Made by a program: the position numbers and the translations under genes. A stretch of 64,000 bases of DNA from an uncultured Nostoc sp. (GTDB lineage: Bacteria > Cyanobacteriota > Cyanobacteriia > Cyanobacteriales > Nostocaceae). The stretch lies in contig NZ_CALMFY010000088.1 in assembly GCF_937863485.1 (NCBI RefSeq), positions 1 through 64,000 of the forward strand. Direction: 5' to 3'. The notes beneath the pieces were generated by a model that worked only from the letters and a program-made list of their open reading frames with translations, made no database searches and was not told the origin of the DNA. How positions within the stretch are numbered: position 1 is the first letter of the stretch; every line of letters begins with the position of its first letter. Below, piece after piece: positions 28,769 through 37,013 of the stretch.

Positions 28769-30526
28769 TCATCTATTAAACGACAGTCCGTAACTACCTT
28801 GTTGAGATGCGGTCGTCGGGTCGTATGTCCCTTGAAGCCTCTCCAGAAGGTCAATGAAAAACATCGGAAAACTGTTGTATGCCCATAGCAAATTCACGTT
28901 CTTTACAATGGCGCTGTATCCCTTATCAAAGTGATAGACATCATCTTGTGCATATGCAACTACAGTGTCGCCTTGTTTGGTAAGTTGAGGATTACCCTGG
29001 TCATCTGTCTGTAAACTGTCGATGTCCCTGATTAGTGGCATAGTGTTTATTGTTTCTAAACCATCAGTATAAAACTGGTAATAGCCCGTTAAGTTAGGAT
29101 CAAAGCCTTCGGCCCGAAGAATAAGACCCCCAAAATACCCAGGGATGTTTTCGTTGTATAAGCCCTCTGCAAGCTTGCACGAAGACTGTTCTTTCTGTCT
29201 TAACTCAAAGAACACGGCAGCGGAAATAAAATGCAGGGGCAGGTGAGCTTCATACTCATTAAGTTCTTTCAGCTTTTCCACGGCTTCATTGATGCTGGCT
29301 TTCGTCAGAGCGGCCTTAACCTCGAACACAGCGTGTACGTACTTAGCGGGAATCGCCCTTGCACGGCCTTGTTCTGATTCATCAGGATTGTTAGACCCCC
29401 ACAAAACAGGCGCGTTCATCACATCGTAGATAATTACATCATAGTGACGTATAACGTAATTCATCCTCTTCACATCTGGAATGATATACCCTGACGTGAC
29501 GCTGTACTTCTTGGGCAAATACTCACTTAACCACTTGCGGAAACTCGCTTCGGCGACAGAACCATGTTCAGTGTGTACGGGGCGGTTGACACTGTTTTCC
29601 TTCGCTGAGTCGTAATTACTCAGAATGTCTTTCTTTTGCCGCAAGAATTCTTGCCATCCGACGGTTCCATATCGCCTCGATAACAGCTTTTTTGTGTCAG
29701 AAGAGACTATATACCATTCGATTGTTCCGTTAGTAGTGATTTCAGGAGCGGTATCTAATAGCGTAATATCGTAATCAAACTCACGTATTGCGTCAATTCG
29801 GATGAACTCAGCTTTCAAAAAACGCAGATGGTCATCCACAAAACGACGTTTCAGTGCGATGTTGTCTGCATTGGCACGCATCCTTACAGAAGGATACAGC
29901 AGCCCATCAAAGGGATCTCCAGCAAACAAATTTTCTGCGACTGCAACAGTCAATTTGTTGTAAAGTTGCTCTTCGCCCGGTGGGACAATCTGTGTGAACA
30001 CATCGGATAGGAAATCCATGATCTCCTGTTGATCTCCCGTTGGAGCAGAAGGTTCCGATCCCCAACTAGCGACTGGACGGGTACTTCCAAGCGCATCCAA
30101 CACGCGGCGTGTGTATCCTACGTAATTGACCATCAACGGGGCGGTCGTTACCCAATGGGCAAGAGCAACAGTATCGCCGACTTTTGGCTGTAATTCAAAA
30201 AATACGGCTTCTCGTGCTGTGCAACAATACAGAACAGGTTCTTTTGGCCGGTTTGCAAGACCGATCGGAGTCAAGCGCGCTGGCGGATAGCTGAGTTCCG
30301 AAATGTTTGCTGACTTATCTCCTAAGCGGCCACTGTAAAGAGGTAATCCAAGGTTAAAGCATGGAGCTTTTACTACATAGCCACGGAAGATTGGCGTTAG
30401 AAGCTCTTTAATCTCGTCAATTGAAGTCCCATTGAGGTCTAGTGTTCGGATTGTCTCTATAGCGGATCTAGCTGCTGCCACATCGAGCTTCAGTTGAGAA
30501 TCATTTGTTATACTCACATCTTGCAC
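28769..30526 (-). CDS. RES-domain and DUF6602/PD-(D/E)XK-like nuclease fusion protein
   Basis: This 585-residue protein has two recognisable halves. Residues about 55-250 match a RES domain, the NAD+-consuming toxin fold: LPLYSGR (61-67), ANRPKEPVLYCCTAREAVFFE (91-111, with Y100 and E111) and FDGLLYPSVRMRANADNIAL (206-225). Residues about 315-445 match the DUF6602 nuclease-like domain: HGSVAEASFRKWLSEYLP (321-338), HYDVIIYD (361-368) and FEVKAAL (401-407, E402-x-K404), a plausible D...ExK metal site. The C-terminal 130 residues are of unknown fold. No signal peptide. By inference it is an intracellular toxin or anti-phage effector. Homology rests on motif recognition, and no partner antitoxin is obvious. 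Confidence 0.72.
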   Translation of the reverse strand: MQDVSITNDSQLKLDVAAARSAIETIRTLDLNGTSIDEIKELLTPIFRGYVVKAPCFNLGLPLYSGRLGDKSANISELSYPPARLTPIGLANRPKEPVLYCCTAREAVFFELQPKVGDTVALAHWVTTAPLMVNYVGYTRRVLDALGSTRPVASWGSEPSAPTGDQQEIMDFLSDVFTQIVPPGEEQLYNKLTVAVAENLFAGDPFDGLLYPSVRMRANADNIALKRRFVDDHLRFLKAEFIRIDAIREFDYDITLLDTAPEITTNGTIEWYIVSSDTKKLLSRRYGTVGWQEFLRQKKDILSNYDSAKENSVNRPVHTEHGSVAEASFRKWLSEYLPKKYSVTSGYIIPDVKRMNYVIRHYDVIIYDVMNAPVLWGSNNPDESEQGRARAIPAKYVHAVFEVKAALTKASINEAVEKLKELNEYEAHLPLHFISAAVFFELRQKEQSSCKLAEGLYNENIPGYFGGLILRAEGFDPNLTGYYQFYTDGLETINTMPLIRDIDSLQTDDQGNPQLTKQGDTVVAYAQDDVYHFDKGYSAIVKNVNLLWAYNSFPMFFIDLLERLQGTYDPTTASQQGSYGLSFNR

Positions 30527-30638
30527 TAATAAAAATTGATATAATTTGATTACTCAGTATTAAACTACCACTTCTCTTACTAATAACCTTGCAGCCTAGC
30601 TACGCTACAAGGAAAAGATAGGAATAATAAATTTCTTA

Positions 30639-31001
30639 TTATCCCAGCGTTAATACCCTAGATGGCATATCCACCACCAACCGTCGAGTTTTTAACCACT
30701 GGCGACCAAGTAAAACTTCTGATACTCTTTCACCCACATAAACAGGAATATAAAAAGTTTCCCCGTCGATTCTTACTTGACCAGCATAGATATTAAAATC
30801 TGCTTCCCCCCGTGCGGTTCGCAGCGCTCGTGTCTGCACGTAAATCCAATCCAGTCCTTGTAAGTCTTGTTCGTCAATAGCCAACCAGCCAGAGAACCCT
30901 GTATCTAATATGACATCAACTGTTAGTTCTAATCCATCTGCACCAATAAGCTCAATCTCAAAAACTAGCTCGTCATCATTGCCGAACAACCCAAGTATCA
31001 T
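30639..31001 (-). CDS. Clan AA (retropepsin-like) aspartic protease
   Basis: This 120-residue protein carries the single aspartic protease motif VILDTGFSGWLAI, followed by an Ile/Leu-Gly motif (VLLGRQWLKTRRLVVD). Such small proteins act as homodimers. Its start overlaps the stop of the upstream gene by ATGA (30998-31001), so translation is coupled. Two-gene modules of this kind are frequent in cyanobacteria and look like toxin-antitoxin or processing pairs, but the role is unproven. Confidence 0.85.
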   Translation of the reverse strand: MILGLFGNDDELVFEIELIGADGLELTVDVILDTGFSGWLAIDEQDLQGLDWIYVQTRALRTARGEADFNIYAGQVRIDGETFYIPVYVGERVSEVLLGRQWLKTRRLVVDMPSRVLTLG

Positions 31002-31318
31002 ATAGTTCCAGAAACCCCTGTTTCATTAATTCGGAAAAGAAACAATGGTACACTACCGGGGTGTTTAATACGTGCCATTTGCATAGCTACTTCTTGATCA
31101 CGATCAATAAAATAGTTTCCACTTTCTGGTTCAACAACCATATACCAGTTGTAGTGAGTTTGGATGTACTCTGGCTTAACGCGGTCAAAAATCCCCTGGC
31201 TACGTTGATGAAACTCCTCGCGTTCTGCTCGACGTTTAGCTTTCTGTTCTTCTGTCCATTGAATTTGGGGGAATATTCTTCTCCGGCGCACTGTATGAGT
31301 AGACTTGGCTTCAGTCAT
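30998..31318 (-). CDS. Small hypothetical partner of the aspartic protease
   Basis: The product is 106 residues from ATG 31318, or 120 from ATG 31360; neither has a strong ribosome binding site. It is basic at the N-terminus (TVRRRRIF, then KAKRRAEREEFHQRS), followed by a small globular part with YMVVEPESGNYFIDRDQEVA. Its stop overlaps the protease start. The protease and this protein are probably partners; it could be a substrate, antitoxin or activator. No known domain is recognised. Confidence 0.7.
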   Translation of the reverse strand: MTEAKSTHTVRRRRIFPQIQWTEEQKAKRRAEREEFHQRSQGIFDRVKPEYIQTHYNWYMVVEPESGNYFIDRDQEVAMQMARIKHPGSVPLFLFRINETGVSGTI

Positions 31319-31360
31319 GGTTGATTCGGCTTTACTGCATATATCTATATTGAACTGCAT

Positions 31361-32038
31361 ATCTACACTAATAGGGGCAGATATAGCTCCCGATCACACC
31401 AAGTGCAAACCTTGTCTGTTTAGTTTAATGCTTGCCCGTGTAATTTAGGTAAGCTCATCTCTAAACTCTATTTGGCATTTAGCCAAGATAGACATCTGAA
31501 TCTATTAAGAACTTTTAGCAATAACTGTACAGTGGCTGGTTTATCAACGACAGAATGGGGATCATAGCGTAGTAAACTGTCCATAATATACCGTGTACAC
31601 CGGACACTACCAGCGAGAGTCAATGAGGCCACCACCCCTAACTCGTCTACCCAACAAGCATTACAGGTAAGTGAGAATACCTTACACCAAGTGAAGTGCT
31701 TACATTGGTGGAGGTTGTAGGCGCTTGTGAGGAATACTCCTATATAATCTTTATCGCCCGTAAACTCAGCTATAAGGATACTAGACAGGGTGTAACTACT
31801 TTATTTGGTTTTTTGGTGTGATTAATATTGTATTTCTGGGAATCATATCTAGTAAAGCTTACCTGATTGAACTGGTTTTGGTTGTTGTATTAGTTTGGCT
31901 GGATTTAATAGCAGCGCGATAAATCACTAATGACTAATAGACATCTCCAGAAATTAATAGAACCATTATTCGTTTGAAACCCTTGTAGAGACCTAGCAGT
32001 GCTACGTCTCTACATTCATTTTCAGAGATGACCAATGA
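31361..32038. other. Spacer with possible gene remnant
   Basis: The 678 bp carry one long start-less open frame on the minus strand (about 31468-31800; see the separate entry) but no complete gene. The rest is AT-rich and carries no strong repeat. Confidence 0.45.
31468..31800 (-). pseudogene. Possible truncated gene remnant without start codon
   Basis: An open frame of about 110 codons ends at 31468 and is preceded directly by a stop near 31801. It has no ATG, GTG or TTG until deep inside. The translation has protein-like stretches (YNLHQCKHFTWCKVFSLTCN, then WVDELGVVASLTLAG) with several Cys. It could be a truncated or frameshifted gene, or a chance frame. Not recognised. Confidence 0.3.
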
Positions 32039-32764
32039 CTAAATATGAATTCCACATTCTGTTTTTTCACTTCCCCGCCAGCGTCCGGCGCGTTCGTCTT
32101 CGCCTTCACCTACTTTGGTGGTGATGGGTTGATCGCCAATGCTGGGATAACCTTTGTCGTGCAGGGGATTGTAGATGACTCCGTGTTCAGCCACGTAAAC
32201 CCAGCTGTCTTGGCGTGTCCAGGTGGCTATGGGATTTACTTTCAGCCGACCTTTACCGTCTAATTCAAATATGGGCATATTAGCACGCGTTACTGCTTGG
32301 TCACGGCGGCGTCCGGTGATCCAAGCGACGCTGTTGAGCTCGTCTAAACCCCGTAGCAGTGGTTCAATTTTTGTAACGTGGTGGAATTGGGCAATATCCT
32401 TATCCCAGAGTTTGTCGCCGTATTTGGTTTCAAAGGCTTCGCGGGTGTCTACATCTGGAGTTTTGTAAGTTTGCAAATCCAGGTTGTACACTTGTTTAGC
32501 TTTGGCAACTAATTCTAAGCTTTCGTCAAAGTGGTGCAAGGTGTCGAGAAATATCACAGGAACGGGATGCTTCAGTTCACTGTAAAGAATATGGGTAATT
32601 ATCATGTCATCCACGTTAAAGGCGCTCGTTTGCACCAGTCCCGTTGGGATATTGTCTATAGACCATGCCAGTATTTCTTTGGGAGTGGCAGTTTCAAATT
32701 GCTCATTTAATTTGTCTAAGTCAAAAGCGATCGCTTGGTTTCTAGATGCCGTGGAGACTGTCAT
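32039..32764 (-). CDS. cysH: Phosphoadenylyl-sulfate reductase
   Basis: This 241-residue enzyme reduces PAPS to sulfite with thioredoxin in assimilatory sulfate reduction. The PAPS-reductase fold is supported by TSAFNVDDMIITHIL, FLDTLHHFDES, WITGRRRDQAVTRANM and a C-terminal ECGIHI holding the single catalytic Cys. The extra Cys pairs of the APS-type 4Fe-4S cluster are absent, which fits a PAPS enzyme. It is monocistronic here. Confidence 0.95.
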   Translation of the reverse strand: MTVSTASRNQAIAFDLDKLNEQFETATPKEILAWSIDNIPTGLVQTSAFNVDDMIITHILYSELKHPVPVIFLDTLHHFDESLELVAKAKQVYNLDLQTYKTPDVDTREAFETKYGDKLWDKDIAQFHHVTKIEPLLRGLDELNSVAWITGRRRDQAVTRANMPIFELDGKGRLKVNPIATWTRQDSWVYVAEHGVIYNPLHDKGYPSIGDQPITTKVGEGEDERAGRWRGSEKTECGIHI

Positions 32765-33051
32765 GATAATCTTCTGTTCAAATATTTCTACCTTGATTAA
32801 GATTTATTTTAGCTCACAAAGGCGCGTATTCCGCTCGGAGTTCAGGTAATTATTCTATTCGGGAATTACTACATTATGGAACTGGAGAGACCAAGAGAAT
32901 AACCGATTAAAAGTAAAAATTAATATATGAGTAATAAATCCAGTATTTACTAAGAAACTTTACGGTTTCTTAATTTTTACAATACTTTTATAGATATTTA
33001 TACTGATGTTGATATGGTTAAGGAACTATTAACAAAAAGGATTTTACTTAA

Positions 33052-33156
33052 ATGAACAATTCAAAATCCCGCAATCCCTTAGGCGAATCTATTATTATGG
33101 GCGCTTTAATGATGTTAACCAGCGTAAGCATTATTACAATAATGAACTTTTTCTAA
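33052..33156 (+). CDS. 34-residue putative membrane peptide
   Basis: The frame encodes MNNSKSRNPLGESI followed by IMGALMMLTSVSIITIMNFF: a short hydrophilic head and one transmembrane-length hydrophobic tail. AAGGA lies at about 33037-33041, 10 nt before the ATG. It lies alone, between divergent cysH and a repeat. The composition and ribosome binding site look genuine, as in small cyanobacterial membrane proteins, but no family was recognised. Confidence 0.5.
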   Translation: MNNSKSRNPLGESIIMGALMMLTSVSIITIMNFF

Positions 33157-33199
33157 GATAAAGATTTCTAATTTTAGCAATAAAACTTCACATAGTCCG

Positions 33200-33225
33200 G
33201 CTCAAAACTGAGCAGGGCTTTTACT
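33200..33225 (+). terminator. Weak hairpin after the small peptide gene
   Basis: GCTCA (33200-33204) pairs with TGAGC (33209-33213) around AAAC, followed by AGGGCTTTTACTTTT. It lies 44 bp after the stop codon of the 34-residue peptide. The stem is short, so the call is tentative. Confidence 0.4.
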
Positions 33226-33366
33226 TTTCTGAGCCACATATATCGGTATATATTAAGCCTTTTTAGTGACTTCCGGTAGAGAATAATCTTTAAACCGTGT
33301 TTTTACGTAGTTTTGCAATTAGAGAATTTAAGATTACGTGAGTCCGACGGGTCATATCATGTCTGC

Positions 33367-33523
33367 CTAGTACCGCAAGGCGGAAGTCACTCATTCAAAA
33401 GGAGCCAGTGCGTTGGGCGGCTCTGCCGACTTAAAGCAACTGGCGTTCAAAAGTCAAAAGTATTACGGAATAAGCTCTTTAGGGTTTTTAAATGATTGCT
33501 CTATTTCCGCCGTGGCGTACTAG
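33367..33523 (-). repeat. MITE-like dispersed repeat, copy 2
   Basis: This is a 157-bp element with terminal CTAGTAC inverted repeats, related in inverse orientation to 265-377. It keeps an internal module bounded by GCCAGTGCGTTG and GCAACTGGC. A similar module is at about 60613-60652. A short frame passing through it is not a gene. No coding capacity. Confidence 0.78.
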
Positions 33524-33533
33524 TTAGTCGAAT

Positions 33534-33556
33534 CAAAAAACCTCTAAGAGGTTTGA
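33534..33556 (-). terminator. Terminator of the DHA2 efflux gene
   Basis: Read on the minus strand, the 17-nt palindrome AAACCTCTTAGAGGTTT is followed by a T-tract (TTTTGATT). It lies about 120 bp beyond the stop of the efflux pump gene on the same strand. Confidence 0.65.
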
Positions 33557-33676
33557 CTACGCAAAACCTGTCCTTCTCCGACTCCCAGAGAGACAGACTT
33601 GAACTAAAGTTCAAGGCAGGGAGAGGTTTGTTGAACTCATGTTAAAATGGGAGTGCGATCGCTATTTACTTTACCT

Positions 33677-35266
33677 CTAATGACCCACTGGCGCTTTCGC
33701 TCCTGCACCCCCTTTACCCAGGAATAATAACAGGGGTAATGAACAAAGGAACGCCACACCTACGACTCGAAAGCAATCTGCGTAAGATAAAACAGCAGCT
33801 TGGGTATCTACTATTTGACTTAATAAAGTTAGTGCTTGTTGTTGAGCTGTAGTCGCATCGATACCTTGGCTTTGGAGTGCCCCGTTGAGTGCATCGAGGC
33901 GCTGATTGGTTTCGGAATCATAAGGACTAAGTTTTGCTAACAAGATAGCTCGATGAAAGGCTTCTCGTCGATCAAGCAAAGTGGTGAGTAGGGCAATGCC
34001 GATGCTACCACCTAGTTGTCGGGTGAGATTGTAGAAACCAGAGCCGGCGGAAACATCTTGTTTGGGTAGCGGGCCTAAAACTGCCAAACTCAAAGGGAGA
34101 AACATCAACACAGTAAAAGCCCCACGCCATACTAATGGCCAAAATAAATCATCTGTGCCGGTTTGTGGGGTTATTGTTGCTAGTTGAAACATGACTCCAG
34201 ATGATCCAACAGTGCCCATTGCAATTAAAAATCGGGCATCAATTTTACCAGACAGTTTGCCTAATAAAACCATAACGATCGCAGACGCTAAAGCCCCAGG
34301 TGCTAACAATAGTCCTGTCTGCGTTGCCGTAAAGTGCAGCACACTCTGAGCAAATATCGGCACAGCAAAGAGTGTGCCATAAAGCCCCATACCCACCAAT
34401 GCTGAGAGAACGCTTCCCGCAGCTAAAGAACGGTGACGCAAAACTCTCAAATCTACAGCCGGGTGATCTGTTTTCAGTTCTCGCCAAATAAACAGTCCCA
34501 ATCCGATAATACTAGCGATCGCCAACGTGGTGATGAAACTGGAGGAAAACCAGTCGTCTTGCTCTCCTTCCTCTAACAAAGTTTGTATAGAGCCGATAGC
34601 AATAACCAAAAACCCAATCCCGAACCAATCGACAGCTTGGCTTTGTGTCTGGCTCTTGTCTTTGTCTTTGAGCAAAAATACAAAGGACATCGCCACTGCA
34701 ACGATCCCGAAGGGAATATTAACAAAGAAAATCCACCGCCAGCCCAAACCATCTACCAAGAATCCTCCTAAAGTTGGGCCAATGGCTGGGCCAGAAATTA
34801 CACCTACCCCAAAAACTGCCTGGGCCATACCTTGTTCAGCAGGTGGAAAAGTCTCGAACAAAATCGCTTGTGCTTTAGCTAGCAACCCCCCACCACATAA
34901 ACCTTGAAGAATTCGAGAAAAAACCAGCATCGGTAAATTAAATGCCAACCCGCATAAAACGGAGGCAAGGGTAAAGCCAATCAACGAGAAGATGAAGTAG
35001 GTTTTGCGCCCAAAGTAATCTCCCAGCCATGCAGATAAGGGAATTAAAACGACGTTAGCGATCGCATATCCAGTCACCACCCAACCAACTTCACTAACAG
35101 TTGCACCCAAACTAGCTTGGATGTCAGTCAGAGCAACGTTAACAATACTGGTATCAATCACTTCTAAGATTGCACCAAGGGAAGCCGTGAAAGCGATCGC
35201 CCACTTTAATGGCCCCTGCACATAACCAAATTGATCAAAAGTTGAATGTTTAATGTTGGTAGCCAT
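33677..35266 (-). CDS. DHA2 family MFS drug efflux transporter (EmrB/QacA type)
   Basis: This approximately 529-residue inner-membrane drug:proton antiporter has about 14 hydrophobic segments. Typical DHA2 patterns are present: TSLGAILEVIDTSIVNVALT near residue 24 (motif D1, LxxLDxTxVNVAL-like), WLGDYFGRKTYF (motif A), LQGLCGGGLLAKAQA and GPAIGPTLGGFLVDGLGWRW (motif C). ATG 35266 is chosen; the upstream frame contributes 20 poorly conserved residues. No HlyD-type partner is adjacent. A TetR gene is divergent, with a perfect palindrome between. Confidence 0.92.
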   Translation of the reverse strand: MATNIKHSTFDQFGYVQGPLKWAIAFTASLGAILEVIDTSIVNVALTDIQASLGATVSEVGWVVTGYAIANVVLIPLSAWLGDYFGRKTYFIFSLIGFTLASVLCGLAFNLPMLVFSRILQGLCGGGLLAKAQAILFETFPPAEQGMAQAVFGVGVISGPAIGPTLGGFLVDGLGWRWIFFVNIPFGIVAVAMSFVFLLKDKDKSQTQSQAVDWFGIGFLVIAIGSIQTLLEEGEQDDWFSSSFITTLAIASIIGLGLFIWRELKTDHPAVDLRVLRHRSLAAGSVLSALVGMGLYGTLFAVPIFAQSVLHFTATQTGLLLAPGALASAIVMVLLGKLSGKIDARFLIAMGTVGSSGVMFQLATITPQTGTDDLFWPLVWRGAFTVLMFLPLSLAVLGPLPKQDVSAGSGFYNLTRQLGGSIGIALLTTLLDRREAFHRAILLAKLSPYDSETNQRLDALNGALQSQGIDATTAQQQALTLLSQIVDTQAAVLSYADCFRVVGVAFLCSLPLLLFLGKGGAGAKAPVGH

Positions 35267-35354
35267 TATTAGCACAAATAATATTTGGAGGATGTCAAAG
35301 CGATACCTGGCTTTGGCGTAGCCCAACCCAAAGCTAAAATTAAATATTGTATGT

Positions 35355-35373
35355 ATACGCTACGGTAGCGTAT
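35355..35373. promoter_or_regulatory. Perfect 19-bp palindromic TetR operator
   Basis: ATACGCTACGGTAGCGTAT is a perfect palindrome with one central base. It lies about 90 bp upstream of the efflux ATG and about 190 bp upstream of the TetR ATG. It is the probable operator through which the divergent TetR protein represses the pump. Confidence 0.85.
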
Positions 35374-35565
35374 CATATTAAAACGGTCAAGAGAGTTTTC
35401 AATGAAAAGTGGCAGAAATACCTATGCTAAAGATGGATAGTCACTCCTGCTGTTTTGATGTACAAGAATTGGGTTATAGGGCTTATTTGTTTCCCATCGG
35501 GTATGTTCTATGCCCAAAAGTAGAAGCAAATGGCCAAGAAGATATTGCTTGGGAATGATATTTTT

Positions 35566-36162
35566 ATGAGTAATCAAATTAACAGCGCTTCTGGACGCCC
35601 ACGCAGCATCCACGCTGACCAAGCTATTCTGCAAGCGACTTTGGATCTGCTTGCAGAGGTAGGATATCAAAGTATGAGTATAGAAGCGATCGCTTCTCGG
35701 GCTGGAGTTGGTAAAACGACCATCTATCGGCGTTACACTTCCAAAGAAGAACTAGTTGCAGAGTCGATAGAAAGTCTGAGGGATGATTTAGCGATCCCCG
35801 ATACTGGGAGCTTTTGGGGAGACATGGATATTCTAATCAATAATGCCGCCAAAAAAATAGATAGTCCCCTTGGTCGTCAGACACTCGCCTTGATCATCAG
35901 TACAGCGTCTAGCAATCCTCAGTTTGCAGAGGTTTACTGGACAAAATATACAAAACTTCGACGTGAAGCCTTTTCTAAAGTACTTGAGCGTGCCAAATCT
36001 AGAGGCGAAATTCACAAGGATGCAGACGTAGACTTAATTATCGATCTTGTGAGCGGGTCACTATATTATGCACTGATCTTCAAACCTACAACTGAGCCAG
36101 TAGAAGCGTACATGCGCCGCACAATAAATCTTCTCCTCAAAGGTATTGGGAATCGTGAATAG
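35566..36162 (+). CDS. TetR/AcrR family repressor
   Basis: The product is about 198 residues from ATG 35566; an earlier in-frame start at 35530 is less likely. The helix-turn-helix is SIEAIASRAGVGKTTIYRRY near residues 38-57. A C-terminal ligand-binding domain of the TetR_C type follows (LVSGSLYYALIFKP). It is divergent from the DHA2 pump across a 299-bp region with a perfect palindrome, so it probably senses a drug and derepresses export. Confidence 0.92.
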   Translation: MSNQINSASGRPRSIHADQAILQATLDLLAEVGYQSMSIEAIASRAGVGKTTIYRRYTSKEELVAESIESLRDDLAIPDTGSFWGDMDILINNAAKKIDSPLGRQTLALIISTASSNPQFAEVYWTKYTKLRREAFSKVLERAKSRGEIHKDADVDLIIDLVSGSLYYALIFKPTTEPVEAYMRRTINLLLKGIGNRE

Positions 36163-36250
36163 GGCATTGGGCATGGCGCATGGAAGGAAGACAAGTTTGA
36201 TCTAAGGCTTTCTTAAATCAGAACTTTAGAGGGACAACGAGAATAACTAA

Positions 36251-36285
36251 TGCCCAATGCCCAATGCCCAATGCCCAATGCCCAT
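36251..36285. repeat. Heptanucleotide tandem repeat (STRR type)
   Basis: TGCCCAA is repeated just under five times in tandem. Short heptamer repeats of this type (STRRs) are known in heterocystous cyanobacteria. It lies between convergent genes. Confidence 0.9.
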
Positions 36286-36367
36286 TTCCAACTTGTTGCC
36301 AAAATAACTTTTCACTAACCGTCGTAAATGAGATGATGGATTAATTAGAGAAAAAGGTAAAGAATTG

Positions 36368-36721
36368 TTATTTTTCTCCTTCTGCTTCTGGTTGCAAAAT
36401 GGCATCACAGTATTGAATGAGAGTTGTCAAGCGATCGCTAATCGTCTGAAGTCTCGTTTGTGCAGTAGATGCCTGCCGCGCTCCTTGCAAAAACATTACA
36501 TCTATTTGCAACAGGCGCAGTTGCTTGCTCATCTCCGTTTGATAAGACTGCACTCGCCAGTTTTCATCAGCCAAAGGCACAATTTGTTGCCCGAAAAATT
36601 GCTGCAACGAGGCTACACGCACTCGCAGTTCGGGCGCAACGATTTGGGTAGTTGTGGCATCGGAGCGTAATTCCTCTAACAAGGTTACGAGTGCCAAATA
36701 TTTCTCACGATTTAAAGACAT
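36368..36721 (-). CDS. patD: PatD-like heterocyst frequency control protein
   Basis: This 117-residue all-helical cytosolic protein (MSLNREKYLALVTLLEELRS and following) resembles PatD of heterocystous cyanobacteria, which tunes heterocyst frequency and is NtcA-regulated in Anabaena. There is no catalytic motif. A GTA-N10-TAC element lies at 36752-36767, upstream on this strand; NtcA sites are normally GTA-N8-TAC, so this is a weak match. The name is by recognition of length and sequence style, not by a search. Alternatively it is an unrelated small helical protein. Confidence 0.5.
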   Translation of the reverse strand: MSLNREKYLALVTLLEELRSDATTTQIVAPELRVRVASLQQFFGQQIVPLADENWRVQSYQTEMSKQLRLLQIDVMFLQGARQASTAQTRLQTISDRLTTLIQYCDAILQPEAEGEK

Positions 36722-36751
36722 CCAGTGCTAATTAAGATATATTAATGTCAA

Positions 36752-36767
36752 GTAATTTTTCTTCTAC
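36752..36767. promoter_or_regulatory. Weak NtcA-like element
   Basis: GTAATTTTTCTTCTAC is GTA-N10-TAC, two bases longer than the NtcA consensus spacer, about 31 bp upstream of the PatD-like ATG. Tentative. Confidence 0.2.
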
Positions 36768-37013
36768 AATAAACTTTCTTAAAGACTTATCAGCACTAAA
36801 AGCCTCAAATTATGGTTTGAGGCTTTGTTTGCCATCAATGGATTTTCTTTATGATCCTTGAAACTTACACCGGATGACTACCAACGGCAATTGGAGAATC
36901 ATCCTTACACTGTTTTTTCTACCCCTCTATGGGCGACAGCATCTTCTTAGGGCGATGCTGCCAGTTTTATTTATCATTCACATTATCTACCGATCCACTC
37001 TAAACCCAATTGT

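Noticed and set aside
33313-33495. 60-codon frame on the plus strand
   Set aside because: It lies mostly inside the MITE-like repeat at 33367-33523 and is an accidental frame.
36251-36285. Tandem short repeats considered as CRISPR
   Set aside because: The heptamer units are contiguous with no spacers; no array of 25-40 bp repeats with unique spacers and no cas gene was found anywhere in the window.
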